Source: Larix sibirica
Lineage: Eukaryota; Streptophyta; Pinopsida; Pinales; Pinaceae
Length of the DNA: 20,891 nucleotides
NCBI GenBank assembly: GCA_004151065.3
Contig: NWUY0300009248.1
Span: forward strand, 61,658-82,548
Reading direction: 5' to 3'
The notes beneath the pieces were generated by a model. It was given only the letters and a program-made list of their open reading frames with translations. It searched no databases and was not told the DNA's origin. Every line of letters starts with the position of its first letter. The first letter of the stretch is position 1. Made by a program: the position numbers and the translations under genes. Shown here piece by piece: positions 1 through 9,026 of the stretch.

Positions 1-317
1 GGAATAGGTTACTAGGGTTTCCTCATGAACCCTATGCAGAGTTATGAAGTCTAAAGGGGACATATTTAGTTCGATTTTTCTTTTATGAATAGGGTTTTAT
101 ATTATGGTGGAAATGTTGGGAGGATCACTCTTCTTTCTCTCTCTTGGATCTTCACATGTACTTGTTAACTCTCTCTATCTTTAGGTGATATGGTTTCTTG
201 TTCTACTTGTGCATATTGAAGTTCTAGGATTAAGGTTTTACCCATGGAAATTTTGGAAATTTCAAGTGGTTGTTGGTATTGATGTTTTCTTGCAATATTT
301 GGTGGTGGCTATGGTTT

Positions 318-425
318 TCATGCTTTTCATAGGGATAGGATCAACAATTTCACGTTACATCCATGGACAATAATCCAAATAGACCTTGCATGTTTTTTTT
401 GTTAGAGCCATTTATAAACATGAAA
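318..425 (+). repeat. Diverged direct repeat, first copy
   Basis: This stretch matches 757-865 in the same orientation. Shared blocks include AGGGATAGGATCAA, TTACATCCATGGA and CCATTTATAAACATGA, with scattered substitutions between them. The two copies lie about 440 bases apart. It is probably part of an old dispersed or tandem repeat. No coding potential is convincing: the short open frame at 185-373 has no recognisable domain and is not carried over into the second copy. The rest of 1-317 and 426-756 is AT-rich DNA in which I see nothing else. Confidence 0.6.
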
Positions 426-756
426 TTTTGTGTAGTTATACTAACTCAAACGATTTTGTCTACCTTAGTCAAGGATAATATAGTTGATCATAGAAGTGCA
501 CCCTTCCAAGATTGAATACCATTAAGAGTAGTATATACATCAGAAAACTTAGCATAATTTTTCTCTGATGGTTTGGAATCTTTTAAATATTTTTTTTAAC
601 ATTTTATGTTTTTTTAAGTGAAATATTGAGTTATAAAATTTAAACCAATCTCATTTGGATCAAATTCCAAGTGGACCCTTTGCTAGTTCATAGTCCAATT
701 CTAGGTTTTAAAACTTTGGCTTCAAGCTCTAATTGGATCTTTGGTTTTGGCTAGGG

Positions 757-865
757 TTTTCATGGTTTCCCTAGGGATAGGATCAATAGTTTTAACTTAC
801 ATCCATGGAGAAGAATCCAGACAAACCTTCCACTAATTTTTTGTTAGATCCATTTATAAACATGA
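757..865 (+). repeat. Diverged direct repeat, second copy
   Basis: Second copy of the repeat at 318-425. Similarity stops abruptly after ATAAACATGA at about 862. Beyond that point the sequence changes to the ~185-bp repeats of the CACTA-like element, so this edge may mark where that element, or a truncated part of it, joins older DNA. Confidence 0.55.
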
Positions 866-1678
866 TTTATTGGACATTCAACCGATTTTCAAGTGGTGTG
901 GATTGAATGTCGGTACCATAACTCTAACATTGACTATGCATAGAATACTCGACGTTAGTTCGATGGATCATCCACCTTTTTTTATAAAATCAATTCTAGA
1001 CGTCTATTTTCGTATGTTTAGCTGATGTTACTTCTAATTGCAAACGTCTCTTTTTGAATGTTCAACCTACATTCGAATGGTGTGGTTTGAACGTCAGTAC
1101 CATAACTCTAACGTCAATTATGCAGGAATACTCAACATTAGTTCAACAAATCATCCACTTTTTTTTGCTCAATGCAATTCTAGATGTCTCTTTTCATATG
1201 TTTAGCCAACATTACGTCTACTTTGAAAACATCTCTTTTTGGATGTTCAATCAAAATTCAAATGGTGTGGGTTGAATGTCGTTACCATAAATCTAACGTC
1301 GATTATGCGAAGAATACTCGATGTTAGTTCGATGGATCGCCCAATTTTTTTTGTTCAATGCAATTTTAGATGTCTCTTTTCGAACGTTAAGCCGATGTTT
1401 TTTCGACTTTCCAAACGTCTACTTTTGGAAGTTTTATCAACGTTACATCTACTTTGCACATGTAGATTTTTAGACATTCAGTCGACGTTTGGGTCAATGA
1501 TTTTTAGAATATGTTGATGTGGGAAAATAAGTATTTAACGTTGCTTAAGTGACTCTTAATGACATCGCTTAAGCGACAGCATTATAACGACGACGTGTAG
1601 CCGACGTTTAGCAAGAGACTGTTCCGACAATAAAAACCGTCAATCAGACTTCAAATATGGGGACCCCATTCTGTAGTG
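866..1678. mobile_element. One terminus of a CACTA (En/Spm) DNA transposon, truncated
   Basis: The right edge ends in CTGTAGTG at 1671-1678. Its complement starts CACTACAG, as expected for a CACTA terminal inverted repeat. About 35-50 bases inside it, read outward-in, is a GACGGTTTTTATTGTCGG block of the kind common just inside plant CACTA ends. The interior carries tandem subterminal repeats and many ACGTC/GACGT words, which could be transposase-binding sites. The partner end (CACTACAG in direct orientation) is not seen upstream in the window, and no transposase reading frame is visible. The element is therefore truncated or non-autonomous, or continues outside the window. If the 3-bp target duplication survives, its right copy would be ATA at 1679-1681. 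Confidence 0.6.
871..1440 (+). repeat. About three ~185-bp tandem subterminal repeats
   Basis: Each unit has the order: ATTCAA..., AAxTGGTGTGG, TTGAATGTC-like, ACCATAA(C/A)TCTAAC, then (GA)ATACTCGA-like, GTTAGTTCGATGGATC-like, and a T-run. The ACCATAA anchor occurs at 915, 1099 and 1284, giving spacings of 184 and 185 bases. A shorter decayed piece follows to about 1480. ACGTC/GACGT words recur throughout. The short open frames at 1054-1275 and 1239-1517 are by-products of the repeat and not genes. Confidence 0.7.
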
Positions 1679-1925
1679 ATAAGGGTATATCCTTGACCCA
1701 ATTCATTGAGATAGCCATGGTTAATCCTTCAAGGTTCCTACAAACATTTTGAAGGTCTTCGGTAGCTTCACTCACCTCCTCATCCTCATTATCTCCTACT
1801 CTTTAGTGGTGGTGGGTCGGGTGCATCCCCATTGGGTGCACTGGTATCACATTTGTTTCATCCACACCATAAAAATTTTGTTAGTCACATTTTACATACC
1901 CAAAAGAATATAATAGTCTTTCTTT

Positions 1926-2860
1926 TTATTTTGAAATATTTCTAAAGCACAGTAATTCAATGACATGTAGTTTCTTACCAAGCATGGCCCAATGAGTTCT
2001 CGGAGTTAGTACAAGGTCTATTTCATGTCGGTAATCCATCCCGGAATGAGGATAATCGTTGATGAGCACAATTTGGTTATCCCACCAATCCAAGAAGTCA
2101 TGGTTGAATGTGTTCATTGGTACTCCCTTTCTTATATGGGCCATAAAATCATCCCATCTTTGCATCCATGGGGTAGTACTTGTCTTACTCTATAGGGACA
2201 TCAGTCTCAGTCTAATCATGGGAAACCTCACAAAAAATAAGCTACATAGAATTGAGCCATCTCCAAACTACTTTTATTCGTCGGCCCTACACTTTTTCAA
2301 TTGTTCTTTCATGTTGATCACAAAGCAAATACACCAATCAAAAAATGTGGCTCAAGACACTCTAATGCATTTGTACATGGGCCCTGTAATCCAAGTGTGC
2401 CATAGTGGATTCCACTGCCCAATTTATAGTAAAAGTTATTGTCCTCAATGGGAGATCTACTATCTCTTTGGTCAGTAGTAGAATGCTACTCTTTCTGGCT
2501 CCTTGCCTGTAATGAGAAGCAATGTAATTGTCAACAGTGCCCCAAGCATTTCCCCAGCCTCCTCCTTTGAGAAACACTCTCTCTCCTTTTCAATAAAAAA
2601 TTGTTAGGAAATAAATATCATCCACTTCCAATCGGATGGTTTCCCCACCAACTTGAGATGCTCTCTCTTCAAGATACAAACACTTTATTAATCTTTGCAA
2701 CTTGAGGTTTTGACTACACATGTTCTAGCACTCAAAGAATCATAAGTAATCCACAATTCCTCAAGGAATCACCAGTGCCTGGATAATTTAATGTGGCTTC
2801 GGGAGCTCATCCTTTCCATTCTATCATTTTCACCTTGCAAAACAACATCATTAAAATTTA
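1926..2860 (-). pseudogene. Decayed ORF, possibly plant mobile domain-like
   Basis: Two open segments on the minus strand, 2362-2577 and 1926-2165, look like parts of one protein. Coding-like sequence continues upstream to about 2860, including the words GGETIRLEVDDIYFLT and KGERVFLKGGGWGNAWG. The downstream part holds IRKGVPMNTFNHDFLDWWD and then a DYPHSGMDY segment. The order GE-T-xLEDV-like, WG...YR, and a late W-rich x-F-x-x-W-W segment weakly recalls the plant mobile domain (aminotransferase-like) family, which occurs both as host genes and inside transposons. The frame is interrupted by stops and shifts (about 2170-2360 and near 2590), so no product is expected. The family assignment is an inference. 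What is seen is a once-coding, now broken minus-strand gene. Confidence 0.35.
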
Positions 2861-2939
2861 GTACGATAAATCTTGTAGAAATTTTGAGGAAAAAATAACT
2901 TTTTGCCTTCAATGGGATTTCTTTCATGCATGGCCATGC

Positions 2940-3620
2940 TTGTTCTAAGAATAGGCATGATTAGTTTTTTCTATGGGCACAAACTCCTCCTTCATCGCCC
3001 TAATCCCAAAATGGGAAAGGGCCATCTACCTCTCTTTATTAAAACCTATATCGCTTTGCAATGTAGCCTATTAGATCTTGACAACAATTTTAGCTGCTAG
3101 AGTAAAAAGGCTACTACCAAATATCATATCTGAAAACTAGGGGGGCTTCGTTGAGAAGAGACAAATCACTGATAACATCACCATGGTTTAGGAGGCATGA
3201 GTAACTCTAGCAAAATCAAAGGTGACAAATTTATGGTCATAAACAATTATATGGAAAATGCTTTCGATTGAGTTCTTAGTTTCCTTTACTGTGTTTTGAA
3301 AAGTTTTGATTTCTCTTTGAATTTCATGAGATGGATTAATGCATGCATCAGGAGGCCCTAGATATCCCCCCTTGTCAACGAAAGGCCTACTTATTTATTC
3401 CAATCTCCAAATGTTTATGACAAGGGTGTCCCTTTTCCCCTTTTCTTTACAACATTATGGTTGAAACTCTTAATATGTCCCTAAATAGAGGAAAGAGGGG
3501 AATCTTGATGGTATCCTAATATCTAGAGGGGTGCAGCCTATAAATCATGCACAATTTGCAAATGACACACTATTTATTGGTGGACCTTTCACAGTAAATA
3601 CCTATTGGTTTAAAAAAATT
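2940..3620 (+). pseudogene. Reverse transcriptase palm domain remnant (LINE-1)
   Basis: Translating across several frameshifts gives the plant L1 reverse-transcriptase order: a PISL...YKI-like segment, then ILAARVKRLLPNIISEN, GGFVEKRQITDNI, then motif A as NYMENAFD followed by TGA. Next come a WI-ACI-RP segment, a degraded GxxQGxPLSP region, and motif C as FANDTLF at about 3555-3575. In motif A the first catalytic Asp reads Tyr, and the codon after AFD is TGA where Arg (CGA) is usual. In motif C the first Asp of the FADD box is Asn (AAT at 3561-3563). The enzyme would copy LINE RNA into DNA at the nicked target. This copy is dead by both stops and active-site loss. The open frame at 2903-3100 is only a fragment of it. 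Confidence 0.75.
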
Positions 3621-4390
3621 ACGAACTTGTTTGTGGAAGCATAAGGTGGATTGGTAAAATTTTAAAAGGTTAGATCTATAGTTGGAATATTAACCCAAGA
3701 TTATTGCAGAATATATCTTGTATTGTTGGGTTTGCAAGGCATGATCAATGGTATTCTTTCAAATAACTTGGAACTTCTATGTCCTTAAAGCTTCTTAAGG
3801 CACTAGATTAGCTTCTTGTTCTCCAACAAGTGAAGAAAACAATGTGGCAAGTTTAGGGAGATCAATGGATCAACCTTGTTGGTAATATTATTGTCATCAA
3901 ATCTATTATGCCTTCTTTCACTCTATTCCAATGTTCCTATTTCCTTAATCTTGTCAATATTATGAATAACATAAGTAGAGATCTTCATAAATTCCCATGG
4001 CAAGGGGGTAAATCCAACCAAAAGAAGTATCATCTAATTAAACATGATACAGTAAGAACCCTTATCATTAATGGTGGACCTCGCATAAAAAATCTTGGAC
4101 TTGTGAATATAGAAATGGGAGCTAATATTACATGGAGGTTTATTTCTAGAGAACTGAATGGTGGAAACAAGTTCTAAAAAACAAGTACTTGAGAGGGAAA
4201 AGGTTGAGACCCATTAAAAAAACTAAATGGGAAGGAAGAGGATCGGGCATCTGGAAACATTGTAAGGAAACAAGCACACTAATACAAGGAAACCTATATT
4301 GGATCCCAATAAATAGCAAATGAATTAATATATGGCATGACAACATTTTAGGACAAACCCATCTAGCCTTAAAAAATGAGTTGGATTAAT
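3621..4390 (+). pseudogene. ORF2 thumb/connection region remnant (LINE-1)
   Basis: This follows the RT palm without a gap. The best preserved part is the open frame 3908-4177, preceded in the same frame by INLVGNIIVIKSIMPS. It holds FPWQGGKSNQKKYHLIKHD and then a GGPRIKNLGLVNIEMGANI segment, matching the usual post-RT stretch of plant LINE ORF2 (FLWGG-x-KxHLVxWxxxCxPKxxGGLGIRxL). After a frame change come WWKQVLKNKYLRGK and a GSGIWK...W-P-x...NIWHDNILG segment. No enzymatic motif is expected here; the region links RT to the zinc-binding domain. Several frameshifts are present. Confidence 0.7.
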
Positions 4391-4579
4391 TAAAAACTAG
4401 TTTTTGAGCAAGGTGTTTAGAACCTTATATGACATCTCAGAATGAGACTCAATGGGATAGTGGAAGTCTTGGATGTAGTTAAACATCCCAAATCATCTCC
4501 AATTCTTAAGCTCAACATTATTTTCTGTGTTACAAGTTGTGGATACCCTTAGCTTGTATTCCAAAGGAAACAAATGGTG

Positions 4580-5060
4580 GGGAAATCTAGGCTATTACAC
4601 ACTCAAAGAAGGCTACAAGACGCTCCTCAACAATGTGGCTCTATATTAACACTCCAAACCGCAAAAGAAGATATGGAACTTTGATTGTCTCCCCAAAATT
4701 AATGTCTTATGTTGGGTGCTACCTCACAGTAAGGTTCTCACAACTAAAAAATCTTAAGAGGAGAAAAATTCAAAATGTATGAGGGAAGAAAAAACGTTGC
4801 ATCATCTTTCTCTTGGATGTAACTATGCAAAACAAGTATGGAAGACAAAAATAGGAGAGCTAGGGATGAGTATCCTTATTAGCTCTTGCTTCAAAATTTT
4901 CTTTAATTATACTTCCTTCTTTCCAAGATCTCTAAGTGTCAAGCTTGGGTTGAGTAGGATATGGGCATCTCTTCTCAAATTTATTTTTTGGAATCTTTGG
5001 ATTACTCGAAACAAATCAATCTTCTACTCCACATTTCAAGTCCCTTTATAACAGCTTCAA
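4580..5060 (+). pseudogene. zf-RVT zinc-binding domain remnant (LINE-1)
   Basis: Reading across frames gives YTLKEGYKTLLNN, then WNFDCLPKINVLCWVL-HSKVLTT, and, in the open frame 4779-5051, EEKTLHHLSLGCNYAKQVW followed by FIFWNLWITRNKSIF. This is the classic zf-RVT order of plant LINE ORF2: W-x-x-x-x-P-K-x-x-xF-x-W, a Cys pair, then ET-x-HLF-x-C-x-x-x-x-x-x-W. The expected CPxC knuckle is not readable: MREEKT stands where CxxCxxEET would be. It is probably a nucleic-acid-binding module between RT and RNase H. It is non-functional here. Confidence 0.65.
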
Positions 5061-5139
5061 GGGTAAAGGATATATGAACATGTTTCATCTCTTTGCTTTG
5101 AGGTAGGTGGTCGATCAAGCAACTTTGTCGATAAATGCA

Positions 5140-5312
5140 CAGCGTGATTAATACTAAGATTTAATTCTTTTAAGTTTTTAATTTTACGAATTTCATGGAA
5201 AAAGTGATAATTCTATTTAGTTTTAATTGCTTCAACTTTTCCAAATATTATGCATATTTTTATTAAAATAATTTAAATGTAAATTTTAATATAATTTAAG
5301 ATTTTAGTATTT
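5140..5312 (+). other. AT-rich spacer interrupting LINE-1 between zf-RVT and RNase H
   Basis: About 170 bases, strongly AT-rich and without coding character, separate the end of the zf-RVT module from the RNase H segment. In other plant LINE ORF2 sequences the first Asp-containing strand of RNase H (xFDGAxxGNPG) should be here, and it is missing. The stretch may be a small AT-rich insertion that replaced it. No terminal inverted repeats or target duplication were recognised. Confidence 0.4.
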
Positions 5313-5720
5313 TTAAAGGGTGGTAGGTGTAGGGGGCTTTATATGACTTTGATGGAAATACCAAGGTTAAGAATTTTCTAGGAGTAGAAATTGTATCGAA
5401 CAATGAAGCAAAGGCATATGCTATATACCAAATTTTATTATTGCTTCAATCTTTAGAAGTTAAAAAAGTATTGATCTTGGGGATTTTCTCACGATAGTGA
5501 ACCTGGTCTCAATAAGAATGTGAAAGGAGAAATGAGCCTGAGCATAATAATCTAAAGAATTATTTGGAATTGGACACCATTGAAGAGGCAAAGATCTTCC
5601 ACATACATTATCACAACAACAAGAAAGTCGATCAAAAGGAAAACAAGGCCACCTAGTTGGATAAATGGGTCCTCATAAAAAATGAAGACACTCTAGGCAT
5701 CAGTTGGATTCCATAATATC
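5313..5720 (+). pseudogene. RNase H (RVT_3 type) remnant (LINE-1)
   Basis: Pieced across frames, the sequence shows VVGVGGFI, then DFDGN, NNEAKAYAIYQILLLLQSLE, VKKVLILGDF, LKNYLELDTIEEAKIFHIHY, NNKKVDQK, and a terminal LGISWIP. This follows the plant LINE RNase H pattern of GAGG-x-L-xDSDGN, NNEAEWLAL, GDSxLV and HIxRxxNxxAD. The Glu of NNEA and the Asp of GDF are present. The first Asp strand is missing, and the last Asp region reads VDQKENKAT. The role would be removal of RNA from the RNA-DNA hybrid. Frameshifts and stops make it inactive. It is homologous to 7185-7586 in LINE-2. Confidence 0.7.
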
Positions 5721-5769
5721 CTACCATGGCAAAAAATCACAATACAAAGGGACATAGGTCCAAAGATCC

Positions 5770-6900
5770 ACTCTTAAGGATTAATCTAGAAGCCATGTGG
5801 CATTTCAACATGTTATAAGGTCATGCATACCTATTTCATTCATATGACAGAGCTTTCAAGTCTCATAATTTTCTCGATCCTCTTACATGTGGCAAGAAAT
5901 ACTGGGTACAAGATTTTAAATCCCATTTAAACTAGCTCGAGTGTGAAGATGGGATATATTTAAAGTGAAGGATGGCATAATTCAAAGATAACAATGAGTT
6001 TTCTCGGGAGGAAAGTGGTTAGTGTCTGCAATAGTCATTTAGCGGTCATCTCGACATAGGTAAGTGTGACCTCTCCTTATGGTTCACTCACCTAATTCTT
6101 AGGCATTCCTGATTTGGCATCCATAGTAGTCTTTCTTGGTATTTATGTGTGTGCTTGGTTAGAGGTATTTTGATGAGTAGCTTTGAATTTCCCTACTCCG
6201 TTGATTATTGCCTAGGTATAATTGAACCTGCTCTCTGTTGGGATATATATTGCTATGCCAAATAGGTAGACTAGGAAGTTTTTCTAGCATTGAGAGGAAT
6301 GTCTGTTGAAGAAATTAGGCAAGTAGACTTTGAGTAATGTAGGTCCATGGTTGTCTTTTTCAAAATTTTAAATAGTGACAATGCAATGGCTAGTTTCCCA
6401 TGTTTTGGGGACTCTGGGACTAACAACATTTCTAATGTAAAAGAAAACATTAAGCATAGTGCATAAGAATATGGATGGCATGAGACAAGCCATTGATTAT
6501 TTGACCAATCAATTAGAGTTTAAAGAGAAGAAAATGGCAAAGCTGGAAACCAAATTGCAGGAGAACAACGCTAGGATGGACATAATGGCGAAGGCAATGG
6601 ACATGCACTACAACATGATCCTTATATTTGCTTGAGGAACCCAATCGGTAGCAAAGCAGGCAATGTTTTCAAAAGGTTCAATAATGGAGACTGTAAAGGA
6701 AAAGACCACCGAGTTGCAGATATGCATTATAATAATTGGGAAAGCTCAATTTCAAAGAGATGGCAAGCAAGAGCAGGAAAATGTTCAGATGGAGGAAGTC
6801 CACAATGGGCATTACTTTCCTTAATTTTGGCATATGGTAGTTTTTTGTATTTTGATTTTGGGCATCTTTGTACGCTGGCACAATTATAGAAGTGATAAGC
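5770..6900 (+). pseudogene. Post-RNase H coding remnant with coiled-coil-like segment (LINE-1)
   Basis: Downstream of the WIP end of RNase H, the sequence still looks coding. At 5795 the frame reads MWHFNM, a stop, then a G-x-x-YLFHSYDRAF segment. This matches MWEFNV...LFHAGWW at 7749 in LINE-2 at both protein and base level. About 685 bases further on, an open segment from 6471 reads MDGMRQAIDYLTNQLEFKE and continues with heptad-like, Glu/Lys-rich sequence to a stop at 6633-6635. LINE-2 has a similar helical segment about 707 bases after its own motif. Another short open piece runs 6632-6889. I do not recognise the protein family. It may be a C-terminal extension or a third ORF of this LINE subfamily. 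Confidence 0.5.
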
Positions 6901-7169
6901 AAGCTCACAGTTATGGCTTTTAGTTGTTTAGTGAAGGATTGTAGCTTAATTTTTTAGCTCAACATAGCCTGGTTGTATAATTTTTTTGGACTCTTATGTA
7001 TACTTTGGCTAATTTGGTATACCACAAAGTAAATCTTAGTAATTTTAAAATAAGATGTTACTTTATATATATTGTTTAAATAGAATAAAGCTAAATGTGT
7101 TGGAGTATAGCACTCCAATAATGGTTATAATTTAATGTAAAATTCAAGTCCATATAGTGACTAATAAAT

Positions 7170-7179
7170 TGAGAATTAA
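7170..7179 (+). repeat. Target-site duplication, left copy (LINE-2)
   Basis: TGAGAATTAA immediately precedes the 5' truncation point of LINE-2. It is repeated perfectly right after the poly(A) tail at 9017-9026. Confidence 0.85.
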
Positions 7180-7184
7180 CCGGG

Positions 7185-7586
7185 TTGGCAGGTGCAGGGG
7201 GAGTCCTTATAGACTCCGACGGAAACAAAATGAATGATTTTGCTTGGGGAATTGGAAAAAGAACTAATAAAGAAGCAGAGTGGTTAGCATTGATAAAAGG
7301 GATGGACGTTGCAAGGAGCAATGATGTTAAGGACCTCGTGTTCTTTGTAGATTCTATGTTGGTGATTAGGGAAGCCAGGGATTTAGTCAAACTTCGTCGA
7401 AAACCAGTCTCTTTGATGCATCAACACTTCATTTTTTTGGCCAAAGAATTTCATTCCCTATCCTTCCTCCACATCCTTAGGAAAAACAATCAAAGCGCTG
7501 ACTTTATGGCTAATAATGGCGCAAGTCTGAATTGTGGTCACACTATTATCAATGGTCTCCTTAAGGTGGATGTTTGGGTGCCGTAA
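7185..7586 (+). pseudogene. RNase H C-terminal part of LINE ORF2 (LINE-2)
   Basis: An uninterrupted open frame reads AGAGGVLIDSDGNKMNDFA, then NKEAEWLALIKGMD, VKDLVFFVDSMLVI, LSFLHILRKNNQSADFMANN and a terminal LKVDVWVP, stop TAA at 7584-7586. This is the RVT_3 RNase H of plant LINE ORF2 from its second strand onward. The Glu of NKEAEW, the Asp of VDSM (usually GDSM) and the Asp of QSADFMAN are present. The first catalytic Asp (FDGA strand) is absent because the element is truncated just before it. The frame shown has no native start codon; it begins inside the protein. Without the RT part and the first Asp it cannot work. Confidence 0.8.
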
Positions 7587-8728
7587 CGTGTTTCCCTTTA
7601 ACCCTTCGATCCTTATCCATTTTTTCTCCATGCCCTTCCCATCAAGGACCTCATTAACTCTCCATATCCTCTCTAGATTCTTCCGCTCTTTTCAAATGTC
7701 CCCTCCCCTGAACTGGCGGTCACCCCTGGCAGGAACCACCTGTCTCGCATGTGGGAGTTTAATGTGGACGATCCCCAAGGTGGTGTGTGGCTATTTCATG
7801 CAGGGTGGTGGAGCTCCTTGCTTCCTGCGAACTCTTCTGCGTTTTTGCTCCTCGTTTACTGCTCTTCTCTGTGTTTTTCCCTTCAGTGTAGTCCCCGGAA
7901 GCCTGTTGTTTTCGCCAACTATGGAGGATTGTAGTCAGTGCCCCCTGCTCTGCGTTGCAGAAAATGTAGGAAGAATAGTCAGGGGCAGCCCGGGGGGGCT
8001 AGCAATGGCGGTTCGAAACATTATCTCTCTGATCTCTTTCAGGGAAACAACAGCAATGAGCCTTCTAGGGGTGGCACGACAAAGTTGGCTTGTTCAATCA
8101 TCCCAAAGCGGATGAACCTGGCAACGACAGAAGATGGGTGCCCCTTGATGTTGGTCATGGCTAGGCCAACAGGGGCCCTGTGCAGTACCCCGACTATGGT
8201 TTCGTTTCTGGAAAGACTCCAGAATCTGGCTTCCACTCAACCCCCTGTGAAATTGGTCATGGTGCATCACAATAGTTGTTTCGTGGTAGTCCCGATGAAT
8301 TGGGCAGCAAGAATTGGAAGCATGTAACTAGCGACAATGGGGGTCTAGTCAATTTGGAATCTCCTCGAGGGCAGGGAAGCCCGTCCCCTGAACTCCACTT
8401 GCAATTGCAGGACCTGGAAGCCCAATTCCGTTAGCTCAGGGGAGACCTCTTGGATATGAAGAAAGCAATCTCCCATTTGGCCACCTTTGTTCAAATCTCC
8501 AACTCAGAAATCCCGGCAAGCATTGGTAAGACGAAAGATTGCTTCGAAAAGTTAGTGGGCAAACATGATACTTTCTACAGTTGTCTTTGAATTGTAGAAG
8601 CCAAAGTTGACTGCATTAGGACCAACAGTGGAAGCAGTCCCTCGGTCATTCTGAATATCAATGATGAAAATGCAGGCGCAGCTACATGCAGTAAGGATAA
8701 AATTGCCCGAAATCATCATGATAACTAA
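7587..8728 (+). pseudogene. Post-RNase H ORF remnant with basic and coiled-coil-like parts (LINE-2)
   Basis: Coding-like sequence continues in the same frame after the RNase H stop. The clearest stretch is 7749-8327, with one stop at 7932-7934. It has MWEFNVDDPQGGVWLFH, then a hydrophobic segment, then a Cys/basic patch LRCRKCRKNSQG. In another frame, from about 8290 to 8588, it reads KNWKHVTSDNGGLVNLESP and then a helical segment containing LQLQDLEAQF and LLDMKKAISHLATFVQ, with one TAG between them. It ends near ARNHHDN, TAA at 8726-8728. LINE-1 has the MWxFN...LFH motif and a helical segment at matching spacing, which supports real coding history. I do not recognise the family. The overlapping 193-residue frame at 7534-8115 lacks the conserved motif and is not accepted. 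Confidence 0.5.
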
Positions 8729-8813
8729 TGCTTTGTGTCTGAGCAGTTCTTTTTTGGTTTGGCTATTTCATTACTAGTTATATGTTCTACTTCTGTTGTA
8801 TCCTGTTAGGGCA

Positions 8814-8867
8814 GTTCGTCAATATTTAAAGTTGTAATAGGTTCGCCAATATTTTCAGTTGTAATAG
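8814..8867 (+). repeat. 27-bp tandem repeat in LINE-2 3' UTR
   Basis: GTTCGTCAATATTTAAAG... at 8814-8840 is followed directly by GTTCGCCAATATTTTCAG... at 8841-8867. Both end in GTTGTAATAG and they differ at a few bases. The 3' UTR from 8729 to the poly(A) holds nothing else recognisable except the terminal CTTTTTAATATAA block. Confidence 0.7.
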
Positions 8868-9016
8868 GCATAAGGCCAATTTTGAACTTCAGAGGCAGGT
8901 ATTTGATGAGTCTGTCTTGGCAGCTCTGGTTTTTTGGGATCAGCCTCCCCTTATCTTTGTAATCTGTTCCACCTTTTTAATATAAATCTCGTTATCCGTT
9001 TGTGTAAAAAAAAAAA

Positions 9017-9026
9017 TGAGAATTAA
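9017..9026 (+). repeat. Target-site duplication, right copy (LINE-2)
   Basis: TGAGAATTAA directly follows the poly(A) tail and is identical to 7170-7179. Confidence 0.85.

Larger units (their letters stand above)
2880..7030 (+). mobile_element. LINE-1: old, decayed plant L1-type LINE (RT to 3' end)
   Basis: A long plus-strand stretch with plant L1 ORF2 domains in the right order: RT palm, connection, zf-RVT, RNase H, then a further coding remnant and a 3' tail ending around TTGGTATACCACAAAG near 7015-7030. The left edge lies inside the RT domain, so ORF1, the endonuclease and the first RT motifs are missing. Many stops and frameshifts show it is old. The borders are approximate because no clean poly(A) or target duplication remains. 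The LTR retrotransposon begins about 70 bases to its right. Confidence 0.8.
7180..9016 (+). mobile_element. LINE-2: 5'-truncated plant L1-type LINE insertion
   Basis: A 1837-base insertion with all the marks of target-primed reverse transcription: 10-bp duplications TGAGAATTAA on both sides, a 5' truncation inside the RNase H domain, and an 11-base poly(A) at 9006-9016. It contains the RNase H end, a long post-RNase H coding remnant, and a short 3' UTR with CTTTTTAATATAA shortly before the tail. It is more GC-rich than its surroundings and less decayed than LINE-1, so it is the younger insertion. It landed in the LTR of the element at 7098. Confidence 0.9.

Noticed and set aside
1054-1517. 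Two overlapping open frames as a repeated protein
   Set aside because: Both come from the ~185-bp CACTA subterminal repeat in different frames; the repeat explains them.
5100-5312. AT-rich stretch in LINE-1 as an intron (GAG|GTAGGT near 5100)
   Set aside because: A donor-like site exists but the acceptor is weak, and LINEs are not expected to carry introns. An insertion or deletion is simpler.
7534-8115. 193-residue plus-strand open frame in LINE-2
   Set aside because: It overlaps the frame carrying MWEFNV...LFH, which is conserved in LINE-1. Its own translation has no conserved or recognisable part, so it is a shadow frame.
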